From Patiria pectinifera (taxonomy: Eukaryota; Echinodermata; Asteroidea; Valvatida; Asterinidae): 64,000 bases of DNA. The notes below the pieces were generated by a model. That model saw nothing but the letters and a program-made list of their open reading frames with translations. It was not told the origin of the DNA and made no database searches. Below, one piece after another: positions 22,511 to 34,077 of the stretch; the stretch's first letter is position 1; each line of letters begins with the position of its first letter. Location: assembly GCA_029964075.1 (NCBI GenBank), contig CM057138.1, forward strand, positions 7,248,932-7,312,931, in the 5' to 3' direction. The translations under genes were made by a program, and so were the position numbers.

Positions 22511-23638
22511 CTTGTTCGTACCTATATGTACGCACATGTATACAAACCGGGATAATTCAGGTTCGATGATACATAATGGGACAAGTATTTTTTTGTTGAG
22601 TTTGAGAACTTGGAAATTCGTTTTCAGAACTTGATTAATTAGGCCTATTATATTCAAATTGTTTGGTTTCCATTTCTTAAATACATGTACTAAAAAAAAA
22701 TACAATTAAAGAAACAACATCTATTCATGCATAGTTTGGTTCGGAAATATATTTAGGCCTAAAGTTTGGAAAATTAGTACTGTAATTAAACTAGTCATGC
22801 TGGTAGGATAATAATTCATTATGTCGTTGCGTTAAAAAGATGACGAGGTTCCTCCTAACAGTAACACTACAGCATGCCTTGCCTGCGAACCAAAATGTCA
22901 CCGTGGTTGTACGTATAGGTACGTACGTACGTACGTACGTAAGTACGTACATCCGTACATCTACACTAGTGAGCACAACAGTCCCTGCAAAAACGATGTC
23001 TGAAAGAAAGTGCAGGACAGGAGACTGGTGACGAGTCTATGATTGGGTGATTTACTCTCCTTTAATTACTGATTGTTCTCAACATTAGAATGATGAAGAT
23101 AGTTGCTGAGCTGGTTAGGTTGTTTTACTGATGAAGACTGAGTTGTCGGTAGCTTTAAGCCGTGGAATGGGAGCCGTGTACTGTAATGGAGGCTCAGTAT
23201 GATGGAAACTGTAGAGGCCTTGGATGCCGTGTAGGCAGTGTAGCCCACGGTTCAACAAGAAAACCAAATTAATACAATATTCATAAATACCTAAGACAGT
23301 TTACGCATTCCTATTGGTCGAGAGCCCGTCACGTGGCCGGTCTTAAACGGATGATAAAGACATGGCTAGCTGGTCTTAAACACTTTTCAAGTGTCACAAT
23401 AAAATGTGGACTCTAAAATCCAGTGCCTTATCGTTTCATTGGTTGAACGTTCACAATCCTCACGTAGGCATGCGCAACACTACCAGGGAGTCAGAATTTT
23501 ATAGTTCTAAATTCAAAACGCAACGCGCCAAGTGCGTTCTGCGCGACATCGCGCAGAACATGACACACGCGCGTCAATCTCCATAAACGGGTTGTTTACA
23601 TCTTACTCGCCAGCTGAACACTCCATTATTTTGCAAGA
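22511..23638. other. Intergenic DNA with a GTAC microsatellite
   Basis: Contains (GTAC)n at about 22918-22952. The stretch around 23310 (ATTCCTATTGGTCGAGAGCC) recurs at about 58967, where the match extends through a TTAAAC-rich segment. No gene is recognised. Confidence 0.5.
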
Positions 23639-25614
23639 GGACAATTCCACGGTAACGGAAGGACGTTTTCACTCATTAAACAAAATTTCAAATGTGTGTA
23701 TCACAGACACTGTTCATAGTTACAGCAAACAAATGTCACAATTGTATTGCTATAATGCTACTTTCATTTTCCACACTTTTGGGGGGCATGAATGCCTCTC
23801 GTTTATGAATTATGAATATTAATGAGGTCGGTAACGGAAGGACGGTAAAACGGACAAGGGTTTTCCAACTTACTCGCGTTTTGCAAAAACTCTGTGAATT
23901 TTATGGGGCAATTATATTTTAAAGGTAGGAAATGGAATCCCTGAAGCTTTATCTATACTATACCACCTTTCATTTGACTTTAAGTGTTTCGGTTATATAA
24001 TTACAACGTTTTAAGCAGATTATAATTTGGTAACGGAAGGACGGTAACGGAAGGACAAAAGGTTTACTCAATTATAGCATAAACAAAATGTGAATTTACA
24101 CTAATTATACAAGTGAAACAAATTGCTTAAATGTGTAACTGAATGTGAAATCAACAATATGCAGACCTGGCATAAATAATTATACCCAAGAAACTATTGA
24201 GATAAAGATAGAAGACTGCTAATTAATGATAACAAAAGAAAAACGAAAACAACCCAAAACACATAATTCACGAACACAGGACTACTACAGAAATAGACTT
24301 CAAACCCATCACCTCAATCCTTAAAAGTTTAAATACACAATATTTGAACTCTTGAGTATATTGGTTACATGTTCACCAACAACTTTTAATAATAATACCG
24401 GTAGGTTCAAAGGTTTGCCTAAAGGGGGGGGGGGGGGGCGACCAGCCTACATGTACATTTAAGGTCAAAACATCTACCGGTAGATAGATGGCTTCAGTTA
24501 GGTGTTGCTTTTAATTGAACTCTAAAATCAATGTTTGAAATCAAATTACAATGATTTAGAGTAGTAACAATTAATGTATAAACATCCAAACTGAAGTTGT
24601 TAACTTGGGCATAATTTGTCAAAGACTGCACCTCACATGTCTTACACATGTAAATTGAATGAAAGTGCCCCAAAGTACCGGTACTTTCTGCCATCTCATT
24701 TTTGACTTAATTTGCTTCTGGAATGGCTTCATAGAATTCGTATCTTTCTCTATTGTCCATGAATGCTGATGGCAGCAACTTTATGATTTGATTTTCTGCA
24801 ACAACTCCATACATGGCACAAGTACTGGTACATCGGCATATATGTACATGTACATTGTACATGTTGTACATGCCTGTGCCTTCAAATTGTAATAAACACC
24901 TTGCCCTGCTTATCCCGCTTTTGTGAAGGTGGGTCACATGAATGTCCTTTCAATGCTCATTATACATGCATGTATTTGCAGTGATTTTCATTATTCAAAC
25001 ATGAGCGCAAATGTCGTAACACTTGATAAAAATACGATTTGTCCTTCCGTTACCGTCCTTCCGTTACCAATTTGGTAACGGAAGGACGTGATTTAATTAA
25101 TTGTAATTAAAAAACGAGAAGTACAGCAGTGTCAGTTATATTGTCATATTGAAGGCCTACCTAAACTAGCTTTGCACAATAACTTTCAATGCATTCATAC
25201 TGCAAGTTTTAAAAATAAATTAAAAATATGTACTTTTTCGGTAACGGAAGGACATTTTCGAAGGCTGAAATATTAGAAGTCACTGAAGCGAAACAAATTA
25301 CGCAAAATGTTAAAAACAAGTTTTAGTCGGTTTTTCAAGACCAATACTTCCTCATGACAGAAACTGATGGCATTAGTGCATATTTTTGTGTGTCTATTGG
25401 TAGAATACTTTCATATCACTATTAATCACATTTTTAGGATTAAAACAGGATTATTACATAATCCTAGTTTTTGGTACCGAAATGTATAAAAAATTAAATT
25501 CCGACTTCAAATCTTGAAAATATAGACTTTTAGCTTTCATTTGATACCAAATTTGTTTAAATCACATGTATTTGAATTTTTTGGTGTCATGTCCACTTTG
25601 GTGTGGAATTGCCC
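23639..25614. mobile_element. Non-autonomous DNA transposon, 2.0 kb, copy 2
   Basis: Same family as 4834-6751. Ends are GGACAATTCCAC (one mismatch to the family) and GTGGAATTGCCC, with a perfect 4-bp target duplication AAGA (23635-23638 and 25615-25618). It retains extra copies of CGGTAACGGAAGGAC (for example near 23829, 24028-24056 and 25072) that copy 1 lacks, so it is probably closer to the ancestral form. No transposase is present. Confidence 0.82.
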
Positions 25615-25715
25615 AAGAGGTATGTTTCAAAAAGCATAAAGTGAATTTGTTAACAAAATCGGGATGTTTTGAACAAATTATACAATTATTTTTTTACCGA
25701 AAAGGTATTTATGAA

Positions 25716-25885
25716 TGGAAATAAATGTGCTCCGTCGGTATTTATCACTCTGTTTAAGACCACTTAGAGTCTGGGTGCTGATAATTACTCTCGCCTCCGG
25801 CTCGGGTAATTATCAGCACCCAGACTCTAAGTGGTCTTAAACAGAGTGATTAAAACCCCCGGAGCACACATTTATTCCCTTAATA
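25716..25885. repeat. Fold-back palindrome
   Basis: Perfect 45-bp inverted arms at 25744-25788 and 25806-25850 around a 17-bp centre, extended outward by imperfect arms (AATAAATGTG..GCTCC on the left, its complement on the right). A fold-back MITE is the simplest reading. Confidence 0.75.
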
Positions 25886-26735
25886 AATATTGGAACAGGT
25901 CTACATTTATGAGGTGACATGAAAACACAGTGCCAAATGGTCTGAAATACATGTAATAATTTTCCCCAGTTTCAACTAAATTATCAAACAAACTGAGAGA
26001 TTAGATAAGCTATTATAAGCCCCAAATTACTCTAAATTAACCCGCAATAATGATTAAATATGAGGGCATAATCCTTATTTAAAAGAACAAACATGTACCC
26101 ACAGAACAACATACCTACAAAGAAAACCCTCGTTATTTATCCCGTTACAAAATAGGCCATCAGCCTCGGTCCAAAATTTAGGCCACCAGTATCAAATGAG
26201 GGGAATAATCATCCGAATAGTGATTTTTGGCAAGGTATACAGCTCCAGAATTAGAAAATATGTGGCAGCATTGCAGCGGTGGCAGCTTTTTTGGGTGTTA
26301 TCATCCTTTTTTTCAAAATGCTTGTTACCACTCTAGGGGCGGTATACCTTGCGCATGCGCACTATAATCATTTATGCCCTGATTTGATACTGACCAAACC
26401 CCAGGCTGATTGCCTAAAACCCCCACAAAATATCCCTTAAAATCATCTGTAAATGTACTCACTTTAAGTATCTACACACGGCCTCTGATGGATGGCATAC
26501 AGATGATTTTACGTTTGATTGAATGAATAATTGAGAGATTTATTGGAACAATTTCAGGACCACTGTAAGTAAAATTGGAATCATGTTGTAATTTTCAAGA
26601 TTTTTAATCACAAGAGGGCGCTATACAAGTTTAACGCTCAAACTTACTAAATCTGAAAGTGTCCTCTATGAATCACAGGAGTAGTGATACAAGTCTACAG
26701 TTCAGGTGTTGGCGGGTTCACCATCGGTATAGGCT
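25886..26735. other. Intergenic, no gene
   Basis: AT-rich DNA without recognised coding or repeat families. Confidence 0.5.
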
Positions 26736-26739
26736 GTCG

Positions 26740-27665
26740 TCACTGACCTCGAGAAGCCTTGTCAGTCGTGCCACTAGGCGAGTGTAGGTTTTACCTCGAA
26801 GACTCACGCTGGCAGTGCCCACACAACTGTGGGAACGATGGGCCACTGAGCTCTGCTGAGTGCTGGGTTGACAATCATAACGACATCATTGGTGGTCAGG
26901 TTTGGACGGTCTGTATGCCACTTCTGGCGCTCCTGGACAGACCGCAAGTAGCATTTGACGAACCCAGACCAAAAGTGATAAGCGAGGACCTGGCCAAGTA
27001 AATCCCTTGCCGGATAGACCACCTGAGATAGAGACACATCATGCCACCCCATCAGCAGAATGTTTGGAGTCGCTGGGTTGGGATCTGCAACATTAGATGA
27101 GACATATACCCCAGAGGCTTGGAATTCAAGATTCCCTCCACTTCAGTGAGCACCGTGCGTAGTACTGAGTCAGGAATGAACTGCTCATTCTGGGCAACTC
27201 TCAGGCCATCTTTCACGGACATGATCTCCCTTTCCCATGTTCCTCCAAACTGTAGAGCCTTCACGCTTGGCAAGCTCCTGCTGTAAGATGGGATCCATGG
27301 CAGCAAAAGCGTCCTGTAGCTCATTATCACCTCCTTTGAAATTAGTGCCATAGTTGCACAGGATCTCGAATGGTTTTCCTCGTCTGGAGATGAACCGTCT
27401 ACAGGCCATCAAGAAGGTGTCAGTATCGAGGCTGTCTAGTAGGTCAAGGTGAATGGCCCTGGTGGTCATACATTTAAATATGATCCCCCAACGCTTCTCG
27501 CTCCTTCTCCCAATCTTGCACGTCATTGGACCGAAACAGTCTACCCCTGTTTAGTAGAAGGGAGGCTTGAAGAGGCGGGGGCGTGCTGGAGGCAGATCTC
27601 CCGTCTTTGGAACTTGAGGGCTAGCTCTCCACTTCTGGCATTCGGAGCACTGGCATTGATGCTTT
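26740..27665 (-). pseudogene. BEL/Pao retrotransposon integrase and C-terminal region, decayed
   Basis: Minus-strand pieces in three frames form the end of a BEL/Pao pol. A CxxC-type zinc segment is followed by CFGPM and RWGIIFKCMTTRAIHLDLL (core strand with the first catalytic region, about 27410-27550). Next come NYGTNFKG (second acidic position changed from the usual D to Y), an ILNSKPLGYMS segment, and finally FWSGFVKCYLRSVQERQKW with WP (about 26800-27050), typical of the family's tail. At least one in-frame stop and several frameshifts break it. No LTR was recognised. Confidence 0.8.
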
Positions 27666-28389
27666 CAGATTGCTTCTCTTCCGTGTAGTGTGGATGCCAG
27701 CCCGGGGGAGTGATGGGTGTGAATAAATAAATAAACACACCAACACGTGGGTTCGAGTCACTCCATGGATTTTAATTCTGTTTAAAGCAAGCGATGCGCA
27801 GGCCAACGGCAAGGGAGACAGCACGTTGGGGAATGCGGTGTCACCGCTTGGTGGCGCTGTCACTTACCGTGCTTGGATTATCTTCGATTAGTATACCTGC
27901 ACATCCTTACAATCTTCCTAAACAACAAAGTCGTTGTCCTCGACGACAAGTGGAAATCTAGGGTGGAGTAATGACTCATAAAACATGTTAACACTTGAAT
28001 ACAAAATACTTGGATTAAACATTACAATAAAACAGTGTAAAGGGCAACAAAAACAGTATAAAAAAGTCAAACTTGCTTTTTGAATGGGTCACATGCACAT
28101 CTTGGCAGTCATCGGAATCAATACAATTTCTCAATAATAACTAAATGTGTATACCCATTGTCTACTGTGATTGCAGGGTTCATGAAAATGACTTCTCCAT
28201 TCATATAAAGGAACCTCAAAGTTGCACAGAATAATCAATGAGTTACAATCAACTGCTATGTGCCAGTTTCAACAAATTGGGTCAATTTGGATAAATTTTA
28301 CTGATTCCAAAAATAACAGTTAATGAGGTGTCTTTCCTCCAACAAAGTTAGTGATCAGAGTCATCTGTGCTCCCATGTTCATTTTCCGG
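27666..28389. other. Intergenic; possible retrotransposon flank
   Basis: Has (AATA)n at about 27720-27735 and a GGGTTCGAGTC B-box-like word near 27760. It lies just 3' (minus strand) of the Gypsy pol relic, so it may include LTR remains. No second LTR is found to prove it. Confidence 0.35.
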
Positions 28390-28803
28390 AGCAACTAATA
28401 GTTTGACATGGTTCAACAGTTTAACAACACTGGAGAATTTGAACCTATCTGGCGGCTTCCCCTTGGTAGTGCGCTTGGATCGTCTAATGAGGGTCTGGGA
28501 GTGGCACCCTTCATTGGATGATCAGGTCCAACAGTAAGGCCCAGGGCAGTTGACTCGGTGGGTGCTGACGTTATGCTGCTGCCTGGCAATTCATGTTCTG
28601 AAGATAAAGTGGTGTCACTACGGTCTGCAAGGGCCAAGCGGTTAGTCTTGCTGGGGTTTGTATTGTCGTCGTCATCTTCACGCGTTGTCTGGCTCGTGGT
28701 GTTTCGGTAGTGGATTTGGTCAGAGTTTGGTGCAAGAGTAAGCAGCTTACCCCAGTCACCATCAGTACTCTCAGAAGTAGAAGTGTCCCTCAACGTGGTC
28801 TCA

Positions 28804-29784
28804 CTAGCGCGGGTTGTCTCGACTGTCCACATCTGGCGTGGGAATATCCCAAGGACAGTGTTTCAGTTCGCTCCGGTGAAGTACGTTTCGTTGACCCTTT
28901 GAATTCTGCACGACGTAGACAGGTTGGCCCTGGTATGGTTGGTCTACAACCATATAAGGCTCAGGCTCCCAAAAGTCTTTGATCTTCGCCCGCCCCCGGT
29001 GAGAGCGGTCCCTCACTAGAACATACCCGCCTGTGTTCAATGGCAGTTCAAACACATGCTGGTCATGCAAGGCTTTCCTCGCTTCAGCTCCCTTGTCAAT
29101 ATTGGTGACTGCTAGCTTTCGGGCTGCCTCCAGTTGTTTCTGGTGTTTCTTTACATAGCAGTCTGCGGTCGTCCCACTGGTCTGAGGGTGGTCAACATTA
29201 AGAAGATGCTGTGGCAGTCGGGCGGTTCTGACAACAGCAGGTAGAAAGGCTTGTATCTGGTGGTAGCGTGCTTGGTGGTGTTGTATGCCATCACTAGGAA
29301 TGGTAGTTGTTCAGTCCATCTAGACTTCTTGTGCAAGGGTAGCATCATGAGTAGGTTGTGAAGGGTTCGGTTGAATCATTCACACAAACCATTTCCCTGG
29401 GGATGGTAGGGGGTGGTGTGTGAATGTCTAATTCCATAGATCTTGCACAGCTCAGCAATCACTTGGGCCTCAAAGCATCGTCCATTGTCTGAATGCAGTC
29501 GAAGTGGAGCTCCAAAGCGGGTGATTAGGTGTTTTACTAGCGCCTTCGCAACCGTTGATGTCTTCTGGTTTCTTGTAGGTACCGCCCATGAAAACATCGG
29601 TGAATATCAGGACATTTTCGTATCCATCTGACGAGGACTCAAGGAGGGTGAAGTCCATTGCAACGACTTCTAGAGGAGCTGTTGCCCTTAGGGTCCCTAG
29701 GGGTGGACTGGCCTTTCTGGTAGGTGGTTTTGCCACTGCACACCTTTCACACTGTTTGCACCAAGTATGAACGCCTTTCTCCAT
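28804..29784 (-). pseudogene. Gypsy integrase fragments
   Basis: Zinc-binding CKQCERCAVAKPP (about 29750) is followed by the first catalytic Asp in EVVAMDFTLLE. After a frameshift come the second in [15 protein letters not shown] and the Glu in [10 protein letters not shown], which ends at a stop. Further pieces (LPFLVMAYNTTKHATTRYKP, and DFWEPEPYMVV with VLHRSELKHC) lie at 29151-29348 and 28804-29070. All three acidic residues survive but in separate frames. Confidence 0.85.
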
Positions 29785-30235
29785 TTTCAGCCAAAAGAAC
29801 AGGGGTTGGACTAATTGAAGTGCCTCTTAACCCCGAAGTGTCCCATATCATCATCGTAGGACTTGAAGACGGTGTCAATCAAGCGTGAAGGAGTAACCAA
29901 TCGCTCATCCTGTCCATCCCCTGGCAGCATTATTCGACGAAACAGGACCCCATTCTTCAAGTATAGTTGGCCCCAATGCTTAAGGATCAAGGCCGAACGT
30001 CTCCATCCCTCTCCTGCTTGGAATGTTTGCTGCCCCTCTCTACATATAGGTGATCACTCAATGCAGAATGACATTCTCATCTTGTTGTCTCCTTAGTTCC
30101 TGAGGAGTGTACCCAGGAAGACATTGGCTACCCTCACGATGAACAACTCGAATCTGGTGGGGCAAAGTTGCTGGCATGTCAGTCCCTGCATCGGTAGGAC
30201 TTGCACAACTGGTTCACAAGGCACAGGAAGACAAC

Positions 30236-30830
30236 TCACTGATCTGACACTCTTGATCCTCCTTCTTTTTCACTTTCAAGTCTGGGCTTTAGCCTCGAGT
30301 GTGCATTAGGGGCTTGATTAGTTCTGCCTGGCTGGTACTCTAGATGAAAGTTGAAGGAAGCGAGTTGTTGTACCCAACGCAATTCTGTGCAGCTAAGGTT
30401 AGCCGAGTCAAGGAACTTGAGGGGGTTCTGATCAGTGTACACAACACACTTGTTTCCCATCAAATAATCCTTGAATACTTGACACACCGCCCACCGTACT
30501 GCCAACAACTCCAGCTTGAATGATGAATAGTCCTTGTCGTTCCTCTCAGCAGGCCAGAGAGACCTTGATGCATTAGCGATAACTCGACGGGAACCATCTT
30601 CTTGTTGCTGGGACAGAATAGCTCCCAGTTCCTGTGAACTCGCATACTGTCTCCACGACAAATGGGTGATACAGATCTGCAAACCCTGGGACTGGTGCTC
30701 GAAGTAGTGATGTCTTGAGGGCTTGGAATGCCTTCCAGGCTGCTTCATCAAAATCAACCTTTTTGGAGTCACTCCTACCTTTGTCCTTGCTGTTCACCTC
30801 CCCCAAGGTATACCAGAAGAGGCCCGGCAA
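30236..30830 (-). pseudogene. Gypsy RNase H fragment
   Basis: Recognisable by LGAILSQQQEDGSRRVIANAS, ERNDKDYSSFKLELLAVRWA, CVVYTDQNPLKFL and the tail FHLEYQPGRTNQAPNAHSR. The family start (KAFQALKTSLL...PFVVETV) is in a second frame at 30573-30830. Frameshifted, otherwise well preserved. Confidence 0.85.
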
Positions 30831-30936
30831 TGCTTTAGTAATTTCTGATGAATTTCCAGAAGTAACCAGTAAAACCCAGAAATGCTCGCAGCTCAGTTAC
30901 TGTGGTGGGTTCTGGCCAGTCTTTGACAGAAGAGAC

Positions 30937-31834
30937 CTACCCTGGGTCAGGCTTGACCCCTTCGCCTGCCACCACTAAGTGTCCCAGATTCTTTACTTGT
31001 TTCCTGAAGAAGCTGCATTTCTGTGGCTTAATATTGAGACCATACTGCTGTAGACTTGGGAACACAATCTCGAGGCACTGCAGGTGTTGTTCAAATGTTG
31101 GGGCAAACACGATTATATCTATATGCAAGTACACTTTCTAGCTTCTAACTTTCTGGGTCATCCAGGCAATGCTGTATGAGCCTCTGAAACGTTGCAGGGC
31201 TGTTACAGAGACCAAAACCAAGGCATCCTCGTGTACTCAAAGAGCCCGAAGGGAGTCACAAAGGCTGTCTTACTGATGTCCCTCTCCTCCATCGCCACTT
31301 GGTGATAGCCTGATGCTAAGTCCAACATGCTGAGGTACTTGGCTCCTCCTAACGTCTGTGGTGTTTCGTCTATTTGGGGAAGAGGGAATGAGTTCTTCGC
31401 AGTTACTGTGTTGAGTTGCCTGAAGTCAACACAGACGGATGGAATTATCTTTTTTTGTGGACTACCACGATCGGGGAGGCCAAAGGACTGGAACTTTCTC
31501 GTATGATGCCTGCCTCCTGAAGTTCCTGGATGTGAGCCCCGACTTCACGGTAATGAGAGGGTGGAAGTGAACAATATCTCTGTTTGATTGGTGGTGCATT
31601 CGCTGTGTCAATCTGGTGTTTTATTGCATCAGTATAGCCCAAGGCCCTCTCTCCCCTTGAAAATATACCATCATACCTGTTGAGTAGGGCATCAAACTGT
31701 GCTTGGTCTTCCACTGTCAGTGGTACCTTGATATCAACCAACTTGGACAGACTAGATTTCCGTTCGGTAGGGGAGCAGACTTGACACTCCAACATCAGCT
31801 GAATGTGGAAGATCTCTCTCGACAGTAACGTCAT
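30937..31834 (-). pseudogene. Gypsy reverse transcriptase fragments
   Basis: The 31445-31834 segment has IKQRYCSLPPSHYREVGAHI, GIIRESSSPLASPIVVVHKK, the classic start of a Gypsy RT. The 30937-31134 segment has the region of the catalytic box, but it reads YLHIDIIVF where YxDD is expected, so the catalytic pair is broken. GLNIKPQKCSFF and LGHLV follow as in the family. The two segments are in different frames with stops between. Confidence 0.85.
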
Positions 31835-32424
31835 CTTCCTCAGTCACCAATTTACCATAAAACAAGGTACCAATATAGCTACGATTTTGAAGGAGCACAT
31901 CTTGGTTCCCTTTGTTCATCAGCACCACTGTGAGCTTACCAAATGACACCCTGACTAGCCTTCTCACACTTTTCACACGGCTGGGAAGGTTGGAGCATTT
32001 ATGGGAATCTAGAATGGCACAGTAGTCTGCATCACCAGGTGCTTGTCGAGCAATGGCATGTGTGACGACAACTTGTATGGGCAGGAATTGATATGGGGGG
32101 TCCCCACTCGAGATATGCACAGCATGTGGCACCCTCTATCGCTTGGAATGGTTGCCGTTTCCCAACTGCTTGAAGCGTTTTCACACTGGCCTATTCTCCT
32201 TTATCTGCAGTTTCCAAAGATATCCCTGTCCGTGATGAGCCACAAGTTTAGTCCAGCATTCAGACAGGATGTTTATACCAACAATCCCTGGAATGGCACC
32301 TGACAGTTTATCTTCGCTCACCTGTCTGATGACCAATACAAGCCGGGAGGGTATGGTGATGCCCAAAACAGTTACGTTCGCTTCAAAGCATCCAACATAC
32401 GGGATGCAGACCCCATTTACAAAT

Positions 32425-33005
32425 TACAAATTATACACACAAAAAGCACGGCATATGTAAAACAAAAACCAACACAAATTGAAGAAAATGATTGGCTGGA
32501 GAAATGTTCAAAGTCAAAGGATAAGTAGAGTTTTGAACAGTTCCAGTGTTTTGGCATTTCTGATATGTGTGGTTCCAGAGTTCAGGAGCTGTATATGAGA
32601 ATGATCGCTGGCCGTACAATATTTCTGATGGCAAGCAAAGCCAAACGACAGATGTTATTGTCAGGAGGTATAATGGAGAGGTTTTGATCAATGATGACAC
32701 CAAGATTTTTTGCTTCAACAACAGTGTGCACGACAGAATCACTGACGACGATAGATTTAATAGGCGTAGTGTCTGCGTAACAGGATGATAGATAGATAAC
32801 CTCCGTCTCGGTGTCATTCAAGCAGAGCTTGTTCTCTGCAGTCCATTTCTTGATTTCCGTGATACATTTCTCAAGCTCGCTGATAAATGGATCGATGTTG
32901 TTGCTGTCTACACTGACATAAAGTTGAGAGTCGTCAGCATACTGGTAGAACATGCCGTCGACCTTGTGACGCTTAACAATGTCTTCAACTGGGGTGTATA
33001 GTGTA
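32425..33005 (-). pseudogene. L2/CR1-like LINE, 3' part of RT
   Basis: Minus-strand RT fragment with YADDSQLYVSV (catalytic YADD at about 32935), KKWTAENKLCLNDTETEV and AKNLGVIIDQNLS. After a frameshift follows YGQRSFSYTAPELWN, the conserved block near the end of L2/CR1 ORF2. 5'-truncated at about 33005, it abuts the Gypsy relic at about 32425. Confidence 0.8.
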
Positions 33006-33919
33006 AAAATACCTTAGCACTCGAGAAAAAGGACGCTCACGAGGCATCGTGCCGCGGGGCACTATGGGTTGGACATATGAGGGCGCTATTGTGAAAACTC
33101 TTAGCGTCAATACCTGCCGGTATGGGGAATATGCAGTAAATTGCTCTGTCAGGTAAGTATTCAGTCATAGACCCCATCTACACGCCTGTGGGGGGGATTT
33201 TGGGTAATAATGCAGAACCTTCATAAGTTGAGTCGATGCTGATGAAGTAGGGGTGTTGGAATGTCAATTTATTTTGCCTTAAATCAGTGATTTAAAAAAA
33301 AAAATTGATTTAAATCGCAATCATTGATCCTGTTGGTCAGCGCAAGTCATTTGCAAGTCATTTGTTTCCGAAAATGTCCGAAGTTTGCCAAATGCATTTC
33401 GTCAATACTGTCTGATAGTGCCCGGGTAATTCTGGGTATAAAATATTTAGGTTTTCTTAGCAGCCATGCTTGTATACATAGCAGTGAATCCTAGCAAGTG
33501 AATTAGGAGGCTCTGCTCCTAATTTATGGATATCAAATGCATGACATTTGTACCGGTAGGTCTGAATCCTGCCTCTGTATATGAATTCAAAATCCCATCG
33601 GTAATGTTTGCGCGCAGCCAGCCTATTGCAAAATGACAATAGACCATGAATGCGCAGTTTCGAAGGTGATGAGCTTCCATTTTTGCTGAACTCGAAAGTG
33701 TCTCTGGCTAATATCAATAAAGATATGCTTGAAAGTTGCCGTCATGGAGACACTGACGATTTTGCATACTTGTTGCGGTGAGACAAGATTCAGTTTTTTG
33801 GTAACCATGTGTTCAAGTATTGTTTTTTTTTGTTTTTTTGTTTTTGGTTTCCACTGACTTTTTGCACATGTGTTTCCCCGTTTATAGGTATAAGCACGGC
33901 GCAGTCGCAAGTTACAACA
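33006..33919. promoter_or_regulatory. DDAH upstream region (promoter and 5' UTR, unresolved)
   Basis: The 0.9 kb before the DDAH start contains no clear TATA or CpG-rich core. At 33283-33325 there is an inverted TTAAATCA..TGATTTAA pair, possibly another worn hAT end. A possible acceptor TTTATAG at about 33881-33887 would allow a spliced 5' UTR. Transcription start is not determinable from sequence. Confidence 0.3.
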
Positions 33920-34077
33920 ATGTCCAAGGCAAAGTGTACGGTATTTCGCACAGAGCCCTTCGAGTGCAATGTGGCAGTAGTATGTCGTGGCCTATCCAAC
34001 AGTCTAAAAGACCAGGCACTACGGGGCAGCTTTGATGAGGAAGTTGACCTGGATCTAGCCAAGAGCCAACATAAAGA
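33920..34077 (+). CDS. DDAH: DDAH coding exon 1
   Basis: 158 nt ending CAT AAA GA|GTGAGT. The open frame extends upstream of the ATG, but the methionine at 33920 fits the family start and a good initiation context. The upstream extension is hydrophobic and low-complexity, so is probably 5' UTR. Confidence 0.8.

Larger units (their letters stand above)
28390..32400 (-). mobile_element. Ty3/Gypsy-type LTR retrotransposon pol, decayed
   Basis: From high to low coordinates, the minus strand carries, in order, a protease tail and linker (about 32370-31750), reverse transcriptase (31830-30960), RNase H (30830-30240), an integrase zinc finger and core (29784-29380), and a C-terminal chromatin-proximal region (29070-28413). 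The order PR-RT-RH-IN is that of Ty3/Gypsy. Frameshifts and stops split every domain. The 5' part is replaced by an LINE tail at about 32420, and LTRs are not recognisable. Inserted upstream of DDAH and opposite in orientation. Confidence 0.85.
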
